From Streptomyces luteogriseus (lineage in GTDB: Bacteria; Actinomycetota; Actinomycetes; Streptomycetales; Streptomycetaceae): a stretch of 64,000 nucleotides of DNA. Where the stretch lies: the NCBI RefSeq assembly GCF_014205055.1, contig NZ_JACHMS010000001.1, positions 1,984,001-2,048,000 of the forward strand, written 5' to 3'. This document shows positions 43,301 to 55,600 of this stretch, in pieces (the stretch's first letter is position 1; each line of letters starts with the position of its first letter). A program made the translations under genes and the position numbers. A model generated the notes under the pieces. The model had not been told where the DNA came from and did not search any database. It was given only the letters and a program-made list of their open reading frames with translations.

Positions 43301-43545
43301 GCGCGTACTCCCTGTCCGGCGCCCCGGAACGGGCGACCCGGCTCCTCGGCACGGCGGCGACGGCCCGCGAGCGGGCGGGCGCCCCCCAGCCCCCGGCGGA
43401 ACGGGGCGACGTGGAACGCATCGCGACCCGCCTGCGCGCCACGATCGGCGGGACGGCGTACGACCGCGAGTTCACCGTCGGCACCGTGGGCGACCACGAG
43501 AGCGAGGCAGCGGCGGAGTCGGCCCTCAGGCCGGAGACCTGGTGA
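40303..43545 (+). CDS. AfsR/SARP-family regulator with NB-ARC-like ATPase and TPR tail
   Basis: A 1,080-residue large SARP. Residues 1-95: winged helix (MEFGVLGPLEVRTDEGRVVR). About 97-245: BTAD. About 270-600: STAND/NB-ARC-type ATPase with an intact P-loop GPGGVGKTR near 300, Walker B LLLVLDNCEHV, and GIPLALELAATRVRSL. About 620-1060: helical repeats of TPR type (for example the ALDYHRDGLAAAAATKDPRSV region). This is the AfsR-like layout, where ligand or partner binding to the TPRs and ATP turnover gate DNA binding. The frame stays open to 40183, but 40303 matches the family start. It converges on the giant gene with a 70-bp gap. The other SARP in this window has lost its P-loop Lys, while this one keeps it. 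Confidence 0.9.
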   Translation: MEFGVLGPLEVRTDEGRVVRVPEVKVRMLLADLLAHRGQVVPAARLIEDLWGGSTFTARPAASLQAKVSQLRRALEDAETGGRELIAHRPPGYVLDVPAGALDAGRFRDLVARARSGADHVARAALYSEALALWRGPAFTEFADQPSVRPTAASLEEERLTAAEEHAGVRLELGEHSLLVGDLTELVERYPLREGLRGALMRALYQAGRSSDALDCFNDLRRRLDEELGLTPGPSLEALQQAILRHDPVLTGPEQPAPSVAGAQTGPGPTGSASPLVGREQDLRAIRALLLQRRLVTLTGPGGVGKTRLARATAESLTGAFGGGTWLVELADAGGLERFAGAEALAEQVMATLGIRENTSDDDARGPADRLANALAGRRLLLVLDNCEHVVEAVAQLTGLLLSRAPHLHVLTTSQESLRTRDETVYPVTPLSLPPQDAPDLDALTSAGAVRLFVDRTRATDPEFSLDATTAPLVADVCRRLDGIPLALELAATRVRSLGIRELHDRLDDRFTVLNSGYRDAPSRHRTLQATLDWSWCLLDDRERTVLRRLSVFAEGCGLRAAEDVCSGGGVSPADVLDALSLLVERSLAVRTEGPQGPRYRLLESVAVYARDKLAESGEHAGTAARHLRHCVRLAERARPHLHGRDQSRWFPYLDLEAANVQRALAEAGRAGAAQEALSLVNSLTWYWYVRGRLGEARRALATALDTAGEAAPEERLEAEFWYAGIRLLLGEQERECAVLAEYPPESSLESTRAQWFLAHAQWTVGALVEGEQRVERVLVRFRTLRDAWGTAAALTTRACFALARGDLESLRGNAEEARVHFAELGDLWGRLKTTDVLGRLAEINGDYDLAAQLHRENLRIAQALETWPEMSTKLSGLGRIALLTQRYDEADDLHARALRIAAGQGNQPAEQFAALGLALSARRQGRLEAAEEWLRPWLAWNHRRGDGPGLALVLAELGFIAEQRGDAARALDYHRDGLAAAAATKDPRSVALALEGLAGAYSLSGAPERATRLLGTAATARERAGAPQPPAERGDVERIATRLRATIGGTAYDREFTVGTVGDHESEAAAESALRPETW

Positions 43546-43615
43546 CGGATCCGCTCACGCACACCAGGGTGCTTTCGAGCATGCGGAAGGAAGGGCTGCC
43601 GGCAAGCAACCTGGG

Positions 43616-46600
43616 TCAGGTCGCGTCCTCCCGCTGCATGCTGGCACCGCGGTTGTTGAGGGAGACATAGGTCCCGATGCGGCGGAAGTCGTTCATCACG
43701 CCGAACCTGCTCTTGTCGGACGGCAGGAGGGCCCGCACCTCGGCTTCCCCCGCCAGCAGGTCGTGGAGCGTCTTCTTGTAGGCGTTGTAGACCCTCGCGG
43801 TGTACCCCGGCTCCATGGCCGCGTTCACACGGTGGTCGTTGGTGACGGCGATGGAGGCGAGGTCCATCAGGTAGCAGTCGAACACGTCGGTGACGTCCTG
43901 TGGCTTCGCGTTCTCCTCGCCGTTTCGGACGTCCTGCGCGAGCACCCTGGCCATCTCCAGGATGATGTCGCGATAGATACGGTGCCGGGTGCTGCTCTGG
44001 TACGCGGCCATGATGTGGTCGGCCTGACCGGCGCCCTCCGTGCTCATGGTGCGCGGCGGGTTCACGTCCTCCAGTCCGGGCACCGGCAGCGGGAAGTTCT
44101 CGAACATCGCCTCCTCGTCGGGCAGACCCGTGTTCTCCGAGGCCAGGGGGTGCAGGCCGATCTCGTGGGCCAGCATGCCCATCACATGCCCGATGTCGTA
44201 CTTCTCGAAGTAGTAGCTGGCGAGGTTGATCTCGACACCGTCCGGACCGCGGTCCAGGACGTCGGCCGGTGGCTCGGTGGTGCGCACGTGCAGCGTGATG
44301 CGGCAGGGCCGGTTGCCTATGTAACGGCGGATGGTGTCGTGTTTCCGCAGCAGATCGATGATGCGGACCGCCCTGTCGCGGTACGCCTCGTCCGTGTGCT
44401 TGAGGTTGGTGAACTCGAAGTTCCCTGACCTGAAGGGTGTGAGCATCCGGGGCGGCACGTCGCCGGCGGTGGCGGCTTCCTCGGCAACGGCGGTGTCACC
44501 GGCGATGGCGGTCTCACCGGTGGGCCGGGGCAGGGAGACCGGGTCCACCCACACCGACCGGCGGATGACCGGCTGGGAAGCCGCTCGGGCCTCCTCCCAC
44601 GTGACCTGGCCGCCCCCGTCGTCCACGGTGTGCGGGTCCACGTCGCCGATCAGCGCGCCCAGCAGGGCCAGATGCCGGCCGCGCAGGCCGGCCCGGGCGA
44701 GCGAGGAGTCCTCCGGGTCCGCGCCCAGATCGCCCAGCAGACTGCCGGGGACGTGCGAGCGGTGCGGGGCGTCCGCGTCGCGGTACTCGTCCCGCAGGCC
44801 CAGCTGATGCGTCAACTCGTGCACCAGCTGCACAGGTTCGGCATCCACCCACCAGGTGTTCTGGTCCATGCCCCGGTCCCCGCCCACCAGATCCACCGTC
44901 AGATGCGGCGCATCCGCCGGATCCACGGGCTCCACTGTCACATGGAGCCGGTCACCGTTCGGCAGACGGTAGCCCCGGTCGTTCAGGAACTCCTCGACCC
45001 CCGCACCCAACCGCCCGAAGACCCGCGCGCTCTCGTCCTCCGCGCCGCGCAACGCGACCCGCACCGTCAGGTCCGTGACCGGCTCACCGTCGTGCGTGAA
45101 CCGGCGCGCGTCGAAGCCCGACCGCACCACGAACCGCGGACGCCTGTCACGCGGGCCCCGCAACTGCCGGCTACCGGTGACCCCTTGACCCACCTCGCCA
45201 CCCGACTCCGGCAGCCGGGGCGCCGCCTCGCCCACCGGGGCCGGCCGCTGAATGCTGTCGCCCCGGTTGTTGGTGCCGACGCTCGTGGCGAGCTGGGCGA
45301 AATCACCCAGCACGCCGAATCGGCCCTTGTCGGCGGGCAGCAGGGCACGAAGAGGGCTGTCGGCCGGGAGGTGCTCGGCCAGCTGGGCCTTGTAGGCGTT
45401 GTACGACTTCGCCGTGTAGTTCGGGTCCGTGATCGCCCGGCCCCGGTGATCGTTGGTCACCGCGATCGACGCCAGATCCATCAGGTAGCAGTCGAACAGG
45501 TCCGTGACGTCCTTGGACTTGGCGCCCGCGACGCCCACCCGCGCGCGCTGTGCGAGCACTCCTGCCATCTCCACGACGATGTCGCGGTAGAGGCCGTGGC
45601 GGATGGTGTGCGGGAAGGCGGCCATCACGTGATCGGCCTGGCCCGCGCCTTCGGTGTTCATGAAACGCGGGGTGCTCAGGGACTCCAGCCCCGGTACCGG
45701 CAGCGGCATTCCCGCGTACAGGTCCTCCTCCTCGGCGATGTTCCTGTTCCGGGAGGCGAAGGGGTGCAGGCCGATCTCGTGGGCCAGCATGCCCATGATG
45801 TAACCGGTGTCGTACTTCTCGAAGTAGTAACTCGCCAGGTTGATGTCGACACCGGCATCCCCACGGTCCGTCACATCGGCCGGAGCCTCCGTCGTCCGCA
45901 GGCGCAGCGTGATGCGGACGGTGCGGTCGCCGATGTAGCTCTTGATCGTCGCGTGCTCATCCAGCAGCTCGACGATCCGGACCGCCTTGTCGACGTACGC
46001 CTCCGTCTGGTTCAGGTTGGTGAACTCGAACTGCCCCAGCCGGAGGGATTGCAGGACCGGCTCGGACGTCGGGTCGCCGGCCTGCGGAAGCCGGGGCATC
46101 GCCTCGCCGGACGGGGTCGGCACCTGGATGCTGTCGCCGCGATTGTTCGCCGCGACGGCCGCTGCCAGTTGGGCGAAGTCGCGCACCACACCGAACATGC
46201 CCTTGTCCGGCGGCACCAGCGCCCGGGCCGGACTGTCCGGGGCCATGTGCTGCATGAGCTGGGCCTTGTAGGCGTTGTAGACCTTGGCGGTGTTGCGGGG
46301 CTCCTTCGCCGCGTTCGTACGGTGATCGTTGGTCAGCGCGATGGACGCCAGGTCCATGAGGTAGGTGTCGATCAGGTCCGTGACGTCCGTGCCCTTGGCC
46401 CCCTCGACACCGGTCTGCGCGGCCCGGGCCATCCGGTCGGCCATCCGCAGCACGATGTCGCGGTAGATCCTGTGCCGTGTGCTGCTCGGATAGGCGGCCA
46501 TGATGTGGTCGGCCTGACCGGCACCTTCCGTGCTCATCGTGCGCGGCGGATTCTGGTCCTCCAGACCCGGCACGGACAGCGGGAAGTGCTCGAACATCGC

Positions 46601-49600
46601 CTCCTCGTCCGGGATGTTCCGGTCCTGGGAAGCGAGAGGGTGCAGGCCGATCTCGTGGGCCAGCATGCCCATGATGTAACCGATGTCGTACTTCTCGAAG
46701 TAGTAACTCGCCAGGTTGATGTCGACACCGGCCTCGCCTCGGTCCGTCACATCGGCCGGCGTCTCCGTGGTGCGCACCTGCAGGGTGATACGGACCGGGC
46801 GGTCACCGACATAGGCGGCCAGCACCGGGTGCTCACCGAGCAGTTCGATGATGCGGATCGCCTTGTCCCGGTACTTCTCGTTCGTGTGCTTGAGGTTGGT
46901 GAACTCGTAGTTCCCCGACGTGAAGGGGACGAGAGTGCCTTCCTGCGGCATGTGCGCGGGGACGTCGTCGCTCGCCGTGTCGTCGGCGGCCCGGGGCAGG
47001 GAGACCGGGTCCACCCACACCGACCGGCGGATGACCGGCTGGGAAGCCGCTCGGGCCTCCTCCCACGTGACCTGGCCGCCCCCGTCGTCCACGGTGTGCG
47101 GGTCCACGTCGCCGATCAGCGCGCCCAGCAGGGCCAGATGCCGGCCGCGCAGACCGGCCGCGGACAGGGACGGGTCCTCGGGGCTCTGGTCCAGGTCACC
47201 CAGAAGACTGCCCGCGATGTGGGGGCGCTGCGGGGAATCGGCGTCACGGTACTCGTCCCGCAGACCGAGTTGGTGCGTCAGCTCGTGCACCAACTGCACC
47301 GGATCGGCATCCGCCCACCAGGTGGTCTGATCCATCACGCGGTCCCGGGCCACGAGGTCCACCGTGAGATGCGGCGAGGCGGCAGGGTCGACGTACTCCA
47401 CCGTCACGTGCAGGCGGTCCCCGCTGGGCAGCCGGTGTCCCGGGCCGTTCAGGAGCCGGGCCACTCCCGCGTCGAGCCGCTCACGTACCCGCGCGCCCTG
47501 CTCCTCCGTACCGCGCAGAGCGACACGGACGGTCAGGTCGGTGACGGGGTCACCGTCGTAGGTGAAGCGGCGCGCGTCGAAGCCGGACCGCACCACGAAG
47601 CGCGGACGGCTGTCAGGCCCGCGGTGCGGCGCCGGGGCGGCCGGTACGGCCGGCTGTTCGACTTCCTCCTCGGTCCGGGGGCCGTCGCCCGTCCCCTGCG
47701 GGAGACGCGGGCGGGCCTCGCCGGTCGGCGTCGGCTGCTGGATGCTGTCGCCCCGGTTGTTGGTGCCGACGCTCGTGGCGAGCTGGGCGAAGCCACGCAG
47801 CACGCCGAACCGGCCCTTGTCGGCGGGCAACAGGGCACGAAGGCGGCTGCCCTGCGGCAGATGCGCGTCCAGTTGCGCCTTGTAGGCGTTGTACGACTTC
47901 GCCGTGTAGTTCGGGTCCGTGATGGCCCGGCCCCGGTGATCGTTGGTCACCGCGATCGACGCCAGGTCCATCAGGTAGGTGTCGAACAGGTCCGTGACGT
48001 CCGACGCCTTGGCGCCCGGCACACCCACCCGCGCCCGGTGCTCCAGGATCCGGGCCATCTCCACGGTCACGTCCCGGTACAGGCCGTGCCGGATCGACGA
48101 CGGGAACGCCGCCATCACGTGATCCGCCTGGCCCGCGCCCACCGTGTTCATGAAACGCGGCTCGCTCAATGACTCCAGTCCCGGCACCGCCAGGGGCATG
48201 CCCGCGAGCAGGTCCTCCTCCTCCGCGATGCGCCCGTTCCGCGAAGCCAGCGGATGCAGACCGATCTCGTGGGCCAGCATGCCCATGATGTAACCGGTGT
48301 CGTACTTCTCGAAGTAGTAACTCGCCAGGTTGATGTCGACACCGGCCTCGCCACGGTCCGTCACATCGGCCGGAGCCTCCGTCGTCCGCAGGCGCAGCGT
48401 GATGCGGACCGGACGGCCGTTGACGTAGTCGCTGATCGTGGAGTGCTCGTCGAGCAACTCGATGATCCGCACGGCCTTGTCGACGTAGGCGTCGGTCTGG
48501 TTGAGGTTGGTGAACTCGTAGCCGCCCAGCTTGAAGGAGCGCGACACCGGCGGCGCGTCTGTGGCCGCCGTGTCGTCGGCCGGCCGGGACTCGGCCGGCT
48601 CGCCACCGGCCTGCGGGAGGCGGGGCATCGCCTCGCCCGTGGGGATCGGCACCTGGATACTGTCGCCCCGGTTGTTGGCGCCGACGCTCGTGGCGAGCTG
48701 GGCGAAGTCGCCCAGGACACCGAACCGGCCCTTGTCGGCGGGCAGCAGGGCACGAAGAGGGCTGTCGGCCGGGAGGTGCTCGGCCAGCTGGGCCTTGTAG
48801 GCGTTGTACGACTTCGCCGTGTAGTTCGGGTCCGTGATCGCCCGGCCCCGGTGATCGTTGGTCACCGCGATCGACGCCAGGTCCATCAGGTAGCAGTCGA
48901 ACAGGTCCGTGACGTCCTTGGCCGCTGCCCCCTCCACACCGGCCTGCGCGCGCTGTGCCAGGACTTCGGCCATCTCCACCACGATGTCCCGGTAGATGCC
49001 GTGCCGGATGGTGTGCGGGAAGGCCGCCATGACGTGGTCCGCCTGGCCCGCGCCCTCGGTGTTCATGAAACGCGGGGTGCTCAGGGACTCCAGCCCCGGC
49101 ACCGTCAGCGGCATCCCGGCGAACAGGTCCTCCTCCTCGGGGATGCTGCCGTTCCGCGACGCCAGAGGATGCAGGCCGATCTCGTGGGCCAGCATGCCCA
49201 TGATGTAACCGGTGTCGTATTTCTCGAAGTAGTAACTCGCCAGGTTGATGTCGACACCGGCATCCCCACGGTCCGTCACATCGGCCGGAGCCTCCGTCGT
49301 CCGCAGGCGCAGCGTGATGCGGACGGTGCGGTCGCCGATGTAGCTCCTGATGGTGGCGTGCTCATCCAGCAGCTCGATGATGCGGATCGCCTTGTCGCGA
49401 TACCTGGCCTCCGTGTGCTTGAGGTTGGTGAACTCGAAGTTCCCGGACCTGAAGGGAACGAGGGTCCCCTCCTGCGGCATGTGGGCGGGCACCTCGGATC
49501 CCGACGTGTCGTCGGCCGACCGGGGCAGGGAGACCGGGTCCACCCACACCGACCGGCGGGTGACCGGCTCGGCGGCGGCTCGGGCGGCCTCCCAGGTCCG

Positions 49601-52600
49601 GCCGTCCTCCTGCCCGTGGGACCGCGTCACGTCGCCGACGAGCGCGCCGAGCAGGGCCAGGTGCCGATCGCGGAGACCGGCAGGGGCGAGCGAGGAGTCC
49701 TCGGGGGCGGCGTCCAAGTCGCCCAGCAGACTGCCGAGGATGTGGGGGCGCTGCGGGGAATCGGCGTCGCGGTACTCGTCCCGCAGGCCGAGCTGATGGG
49801 TCAACTCGTGCACGAACTGGATCGGGGCCGCGTCCGCCCACCACGTGCTCTGGTCCATCGCCCGGTCCCGGCCCACCAGGTCCACCGTCAGATGGGGGGC
49901 GTCGGCGGGATCGACCCGCTCGACGGTGACATGCAGGCGGTCGCCGTCGGGGAGGCGGTGGCCCGGGGTGTTGAGGTACTCGTCCACCCCGTCCCGGAGC
50001 CGACCGATGACGTCGGTGACCTGGTCGGGTGTGCCGCGCAGAGCTATACGGACCGTGAGGTCGGTGACCGGGTCGCCGTCGTGCGTGAACCGGCGCGCGT
50101 CGAAGCCCGACCGCACCACGAACCGGGGGCGGCTGTCGCGCGCGCCGGGTGGCGGTGGGGCGGCGGGCGGGGTCTGCGTGGTGGCACCCGTGCCGGGGAG
50201 GCGCGGGCGTGTTTCGTCCGCGGGGGCCGGTCGCTGGATGCTGTCGCCGCGGTTGTTGGCCGCGATGCTGGTGGCGAGTGTCGTGAAGTCCCGTGCGACG
50301 CCGAACAGGCCCTTGTCGGGCGGCAGCAGGGCTTGCAGCGCGGGGGTGGCCGCCATCCGGGCGTGGAGCATCTGCTTGTAGGCGTTGTAGACCCGCGCCG
50401 TGTAGTTGGGCTCCTTGACGGCGTTCATCCGGTAGTCGCTGGTGACCGCGATGGACGCCAGATCCATCAGGTAGCAGTCGAACAGGTCGGTGACGTCCCT
50501 GGTCTTGGCTCCCGGTACGCCCACCCGGGCCCGTCGAGCCAGGATCCCGGCCATCTCCACGACGATGTCCCGGTAGATGCCGTGCCGGATCGTCGCCGGG
50601 TAGGCCGCCATGATGTGGTCGGCCTGGCCCGCCGACTCGGTGTTCATGGTGCGCGGCTGCTTCAGGTCCGTCAGGCCCGGTACCGGCAGCGGCATGCCCC
50701 GGTACGCCTCCTCCTGCTCGGGGATGTCCGTGTTGCGGGAGGCGAGAGGATGCAGGCCGATCTCGTGGGCCAGCATGCCCATGATGTAACCGGTGTCGTA
50801 CTTCTCGAAGTAGTAGCTCGCCAGGTTGATCTGTACACCGTCGGGCCCCAGATCGCGTACGTCGGCCGGGGTCTCCGTCGTCCGCAGGTGCAGCGTGATG
50901 CGGACCGGACGGCCGTTGACGTAGTCGCTGATCGTGGAGTGCTCGTCGAGCAACTCGATGATCCGCACGGCCTTGTCGACGTAGGCGTCGGTCTGGTTGA
51001 GGTTGGTGAACTCGTAGCTGCCCAGCTTGAAGGGGCGCGGAGACGGTCGCGGCGCTGCGGGTGTGGGGGACGGGGCCGGGTCGGCGCCGGTCAGCGTGGA
51101 CAGTTCGTGCGCTTCCTCCTCGGCGTCCGACGGCGCCGGCGACGCGGCCGTGGTCTCCGGAGCCGCGGGTGACAGGGGCAGCGGTGTGGCGGCGGCTTCC
51201 GAGTGCGACGGCAGCGGTGCCCGGTCCCGGTTCGGTGGCGGCGGTGCCGTGTCCTGGGTGGTGGAGGTGGTGGAGGTGGTGGAGCTGCTGGAGGGTGCGG
51301 CCGGGTGGGGCGTCGTGCCGGCGGGCCGGGTGTCCGCCGTCGCATCCGCCGCGGTCCGCACCGTGGGCGTGTGCGCCACCGTCGGCGTGAGCTGTGCTTC
51401 CGGCTGCTTCGGCTCGGGAGCCGGGGTGTGGAGGATCAGAGGGACGAAGTCGCCGCCGCGGCGGCGGAGGCGGAGGTGCGGGCCGTCGGTGCCGGCCGGG
51501 GCGGGGTAGGTGTGAGCGGTGCCGTTCTCCTCGATCAGGGTGACGGTCGTGGAGGTCGCGGTGGCGGCCCACTCGGCGACCGCGCGGTCGGCCTCGGGGC
51601 CCCACGGGGCCCGTGCGAGGTGAGCGCGCACATGGGCTTCCCGGGCTTCCGCGCTCGGCTCGGGCATGCCGCGGCGCGGCACCAGGGGCGGGGGCGTGAA
51701 CAGCCCGTCCCGGTCGGCGGGGTCGCCCGGCAGGCCGTGCTGCCGCATCAGCTCGGAAGGCGACCGTCTGGCACGCGCCCGCAGCCGTGCGGCGTCACGT
51801 CGGTCGAGGCCCGGCCGGTCGGCGGCGTGGCTCAGGGCGGTGGACAGCGCACCGAAGAAGCCGTTGCCGCGGCCGGTGGGAGCGCCCTGGGTGTACGTGG
51901 CGCCATCGGGCGCGGTGAGCACGCCGGTGCGGTCGAGGCGATAGCGCGGGCCGGTGCTGTCGGCGGGCGGCATCCAGGGCGGGGTGGCGTGGCTGCGGTG
52001 GGCGGGCGGCTGCTGGGGGGCGCGCGGGCTCTCGGTGGCCGGGGGCACGGTCGTCGAGGTGCCGGGGCCGGTGCCGGTACCGGAGTCGGCGGAGGTCTCG
52101 GTGGCCGGCGTCGGCAGTGCGGTGGTGACGGGGGCCGGGGTGCCGGGTGGCAGTGCGGCGTGGAAGAAGCCGTCGGCCGCGTACAGGACCGGGTCGCCGG
52201 CCGGGTCGACGGCGGACGGATCGGTGCCGTGCGGGAGGAAGAGCTGTGCGCCGCCCTCGCCGGTCACCACGGTGAGCGGGGTGCCCAGGATCCGGGCCGC
52301 GAGGGCGGGCAGCAGGTCGGCGCCGCCGTGGTCGCCCGCGCGGCGCACGGGCGACGGAACGGGGTCGCCCCCCGGACTCGCGTCGGCGTCCTGGTGCGGC
52401 TCGGGCGCGAAGGGGCGGGACAGGGCGGCCGCGGCCAGCGCGACCCGCTGCGCGGGGGTGGGCCAGAAGGTCAGCGGGAGACGGCCGAAGGCGTCGAACT
52501 CGGCCTGCTGCGCCGGGGTGAACACCACGCCCGCGGCATCCAGTTCGTCCTGCGTGAAGGTGTCGGCCACGTCCAGGGCGAGGGCGTCGAGCAGGTCTTC

Positions 52601-55600
52601 GTTGCCGTCCTCGCCCAGCGCCCAGGCGAGGCGGTCGCGGGCGGCGCCGACGGCCTCGGCCGTGACCGCCGGGTCGCCGAGGGCTCCCGTGAACCGGTCG
52701 GCGAGGTCGGTGCCCAGCAGATGGGCCAGCCGGCCCCGGGCCCCGGCGATGGCGAGCAGCGCGTGGAAGAACGAGGCGCCGTCGTGCGGTACGTCGTGCA
52801 CCTCGCGGACCGTGGCACCGTCCGGGGAGGTGAGGGTGCGCGGGGCGGAGTCGGTGCCGTCGGTGATCGTGTACGGCTCGGGTGCCTCGGAGCGCCACCC
52901 CGGCTCGGTGTACTCCTGAGGCCGGTCCGGCACCGGGACCGAGGGCAGGCCCTGATGGTGGGCGGTGAGACGGGAGGCGGCGAGGTGCAGCCGGTGGTGG
53001 TCCGCGGCGGCGGCGGCGGTGCGCTCCTGCCAGCGGCGGACCTCGTCGCGGGCGGCCTGCCAGGCGGTGACGGCCGGGGATTCGGCCAGGGCCGGGGGCA
53101 GCACGGCCGGCCGGCCGGAGCCGTCGTCCCCGGGCGCGGCCTTCAGGGCGGCGTCGCCGTCGCCGGGCGCGGCCTGCCGACCGGGGCCGACGTCACCATC
53201 GCCGTCGTGGTCGCCGAGCGCGCCTTCCCGGCCGGGGGCGCCGTCGTGGTCGCCGAGCGCGCCCTGCCGACCGGGGTCGCCGTCGCCCTCGCGGTCGCCG
53301 AGCGCGCCCTCCCCGCCGGGAGCGCCGTCGCCGAGTGCGGCCACCTGACCGGAGTCGCCATCACCGAGCGCCGCCTTCAGGCCGCCGTCGCCGGGTGCGG
53401 CCTGCAAACCGGGGCCGCCGTCGCCGTCGCCGAGCGCGCCCTCCCCGCCGGGGGCGCCGTCGGCGTCGCCGGGTGCGGCCTTCAGGCCGGAGTCGCCGTC
53501 GCCGGGTGCGGCCTGCCGGGCAGGGGTACCGGCGCCGAGCGCCGCCTGTTCCTCGGTGGTGAGGTCGAGCCATGTCTCACGGGCCCGGGCCCGGGCGTCG
53601 TAGTAGCGCTGCTCTGCCGTGGCGAGGTCGCCGGCCGCCTTGGCGAGGTCGTCCCAGGCCTTGGCGACCTCGTCGGGGAACGTGGTGTCGTCCAGGAGGC
53701 CGTAGTCACGGGCGATGTCCTCGCGCAGCCACACCAGGGCGGTGGTTTGGGCTTCGGCGGCGCGCGGGCCGCGCTTGGCCTTGCCGAGCGCGTGCAGGGG
53801 GCGGCTGTCGGTGAGCCGGTGGTCGACCTCGGCGACCGACAGCCAGCTCACCGGCAGTGCGAACAGCATGCTGCGGTTGGTGACGACCTTGACGTGGGTG
53901 CCGAGGGTGGTGTCGGTGGTGCCTTTGAGCGTGGTGCCGTCGTTCGCGCCGCCGATCGGGACCGTGGCACCCGGGTTGGTCACGCCCGCGTTGCTGTTGC
54001 CCGCCAGGGGGGCGGATCCGACGGCACCCTCGATGTTGTCGGTGATGCCGGACTCCAGCGCGTCGGAGGTCTTGGCGCGCTGCATGGCCTCCATACGCGG
54101 TTTGTTCTCCACGGCGAGCAGCCGCGCGCCACGGCGGTGCATCTTCGCGTAGAGACGGGAGTCGGCGGTGTGGAACTGGCCGACGAGGCGGGCGGAGGCC
54201 TGGGTGGGCAGCGGGGAGCCGTCGGCGCTCAGGGCCTCGCGGAAGCCGGCCGTGAGACCGGCCTGTGTGGTGGCCTCCTGCTGGGCCTGGGCGGAGGCGG
54301 TACCGAGACCGGTGAGCGGGGTGTGGCGGGCCATGCGCACCCGCGCGGCGAGTACGTCGCCGGTGTGCCGCCTGCCCAGGTCGCTGTCGCCGAAGCCGTC
54401 GGCGCGGGCGGTGGCGAGGGTGAGGGCGTCCTGGACGTTGGCCGCGCCGTGGATGTCCACGGCGAGGATGCCGGAGCCGATCCGGTCGTCGTCGAAGGGC
54501 AGGATGTCCGGGGAGCCGGTGTCGCCGGGGGCGGTGGACGAGGCGCGCCAGGCGGCGATGCCGTCCGGGCGGGCCTGATCGGCCGTCAACATCTGTACCG
54601 CGCGCTCGGGTTGGGGCACGTCCTGCTCGGTGAGGGCGCCGTCGGCGCCGTCACCGTCCGGGGTGAGCAGGTTGGCGGGGACGATCTCCCGGAGGCTGCC
54701 GACCGGGGCGACGGCACGGGGGCGAAGCGGGTCGCCGGACGCGTCCGTCATGGTGACGGTGAGGATGTACTCGGTGACGATCTCGGCGTGCGCCTGGACG
54801 GTGGCGATGTTGGGCATCGAGGTGCGGCCGTCGGTCTCGGTCCGCGTCGTCGCCCTCTTCTTGGCGGCGGTGCCCTGGAGGGAGGGAGCGGCGATCAGGA
54901 CGCCGCTCTCCGTCGCACGCTGCCCGGCGCTCAGTGTCACGTCGGCGCCGCGGTCCTGGGAGGAGCCGTCGGCGTCGTCGCGGGCGGTGGTGCGGTAGTC
55001 CTCCAGCTCGAAGCCGGTGCGCAGCCGCTCCACGGTGGTGGTCTTCGGGGTCAGCTTGAACCGCATCTGCGCGGGGCTTCCCCCGACCGGCAGGTGGGCC
55101 GGATGGTGCCAGGTGCGGTAGCGGACCGGCAGGGTCATCCCGTCGGTGGTGAGTTCGTGCAGGTTGGCCCGGAGGAAGTCCGGGGAGAGCCGCTGCAGGA
55201 CCTGCTCCCGGTCGTGGGAGGGCACCCCGATCTGCTCCAGCTGCCTCATCAGCCGCTGCGCCGCGTGGCTGGCGTCGAGGCGGCCGCTGGGGTGGCCGGG
55301 GAAGCGGCGGCCGCGCAGGAAGCCGGGCACCCGGTAGCCGCGGCCGAGGTTGTCCGGGGTGGTGGTGCCCAGGCCGTCCGGGGCGAGTCCGGCCTCGATG
55401 ACGTCCTGCATGGGCAGGTGGAACATCACGGCGTCGCGGATGTGCTGGAGCGCGGCTGCGGCCCGGCGCGGGGCGAGACCGCGGGCCAGACGCCCCGAGA
55501 GGTGTCCGGCGGCCGAGCTGACCCGGGCCGCCACCCGGGTGCCCGCCATGCCCATCGCCGCCGTCCAGCGGTCCCGCACCGCCACGGTCTCGGTGGCGTC

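Noticed and set aside
44630..48172. 1,180-codon plus-strand frame opposite the giant gene
   Set aside because: Antisense of the repeated A and B domains; its apparent internal repeats (VDTG...RHIGR) mirror those domains. High GC at the third position of the minus-strand frame keeps the complement open.
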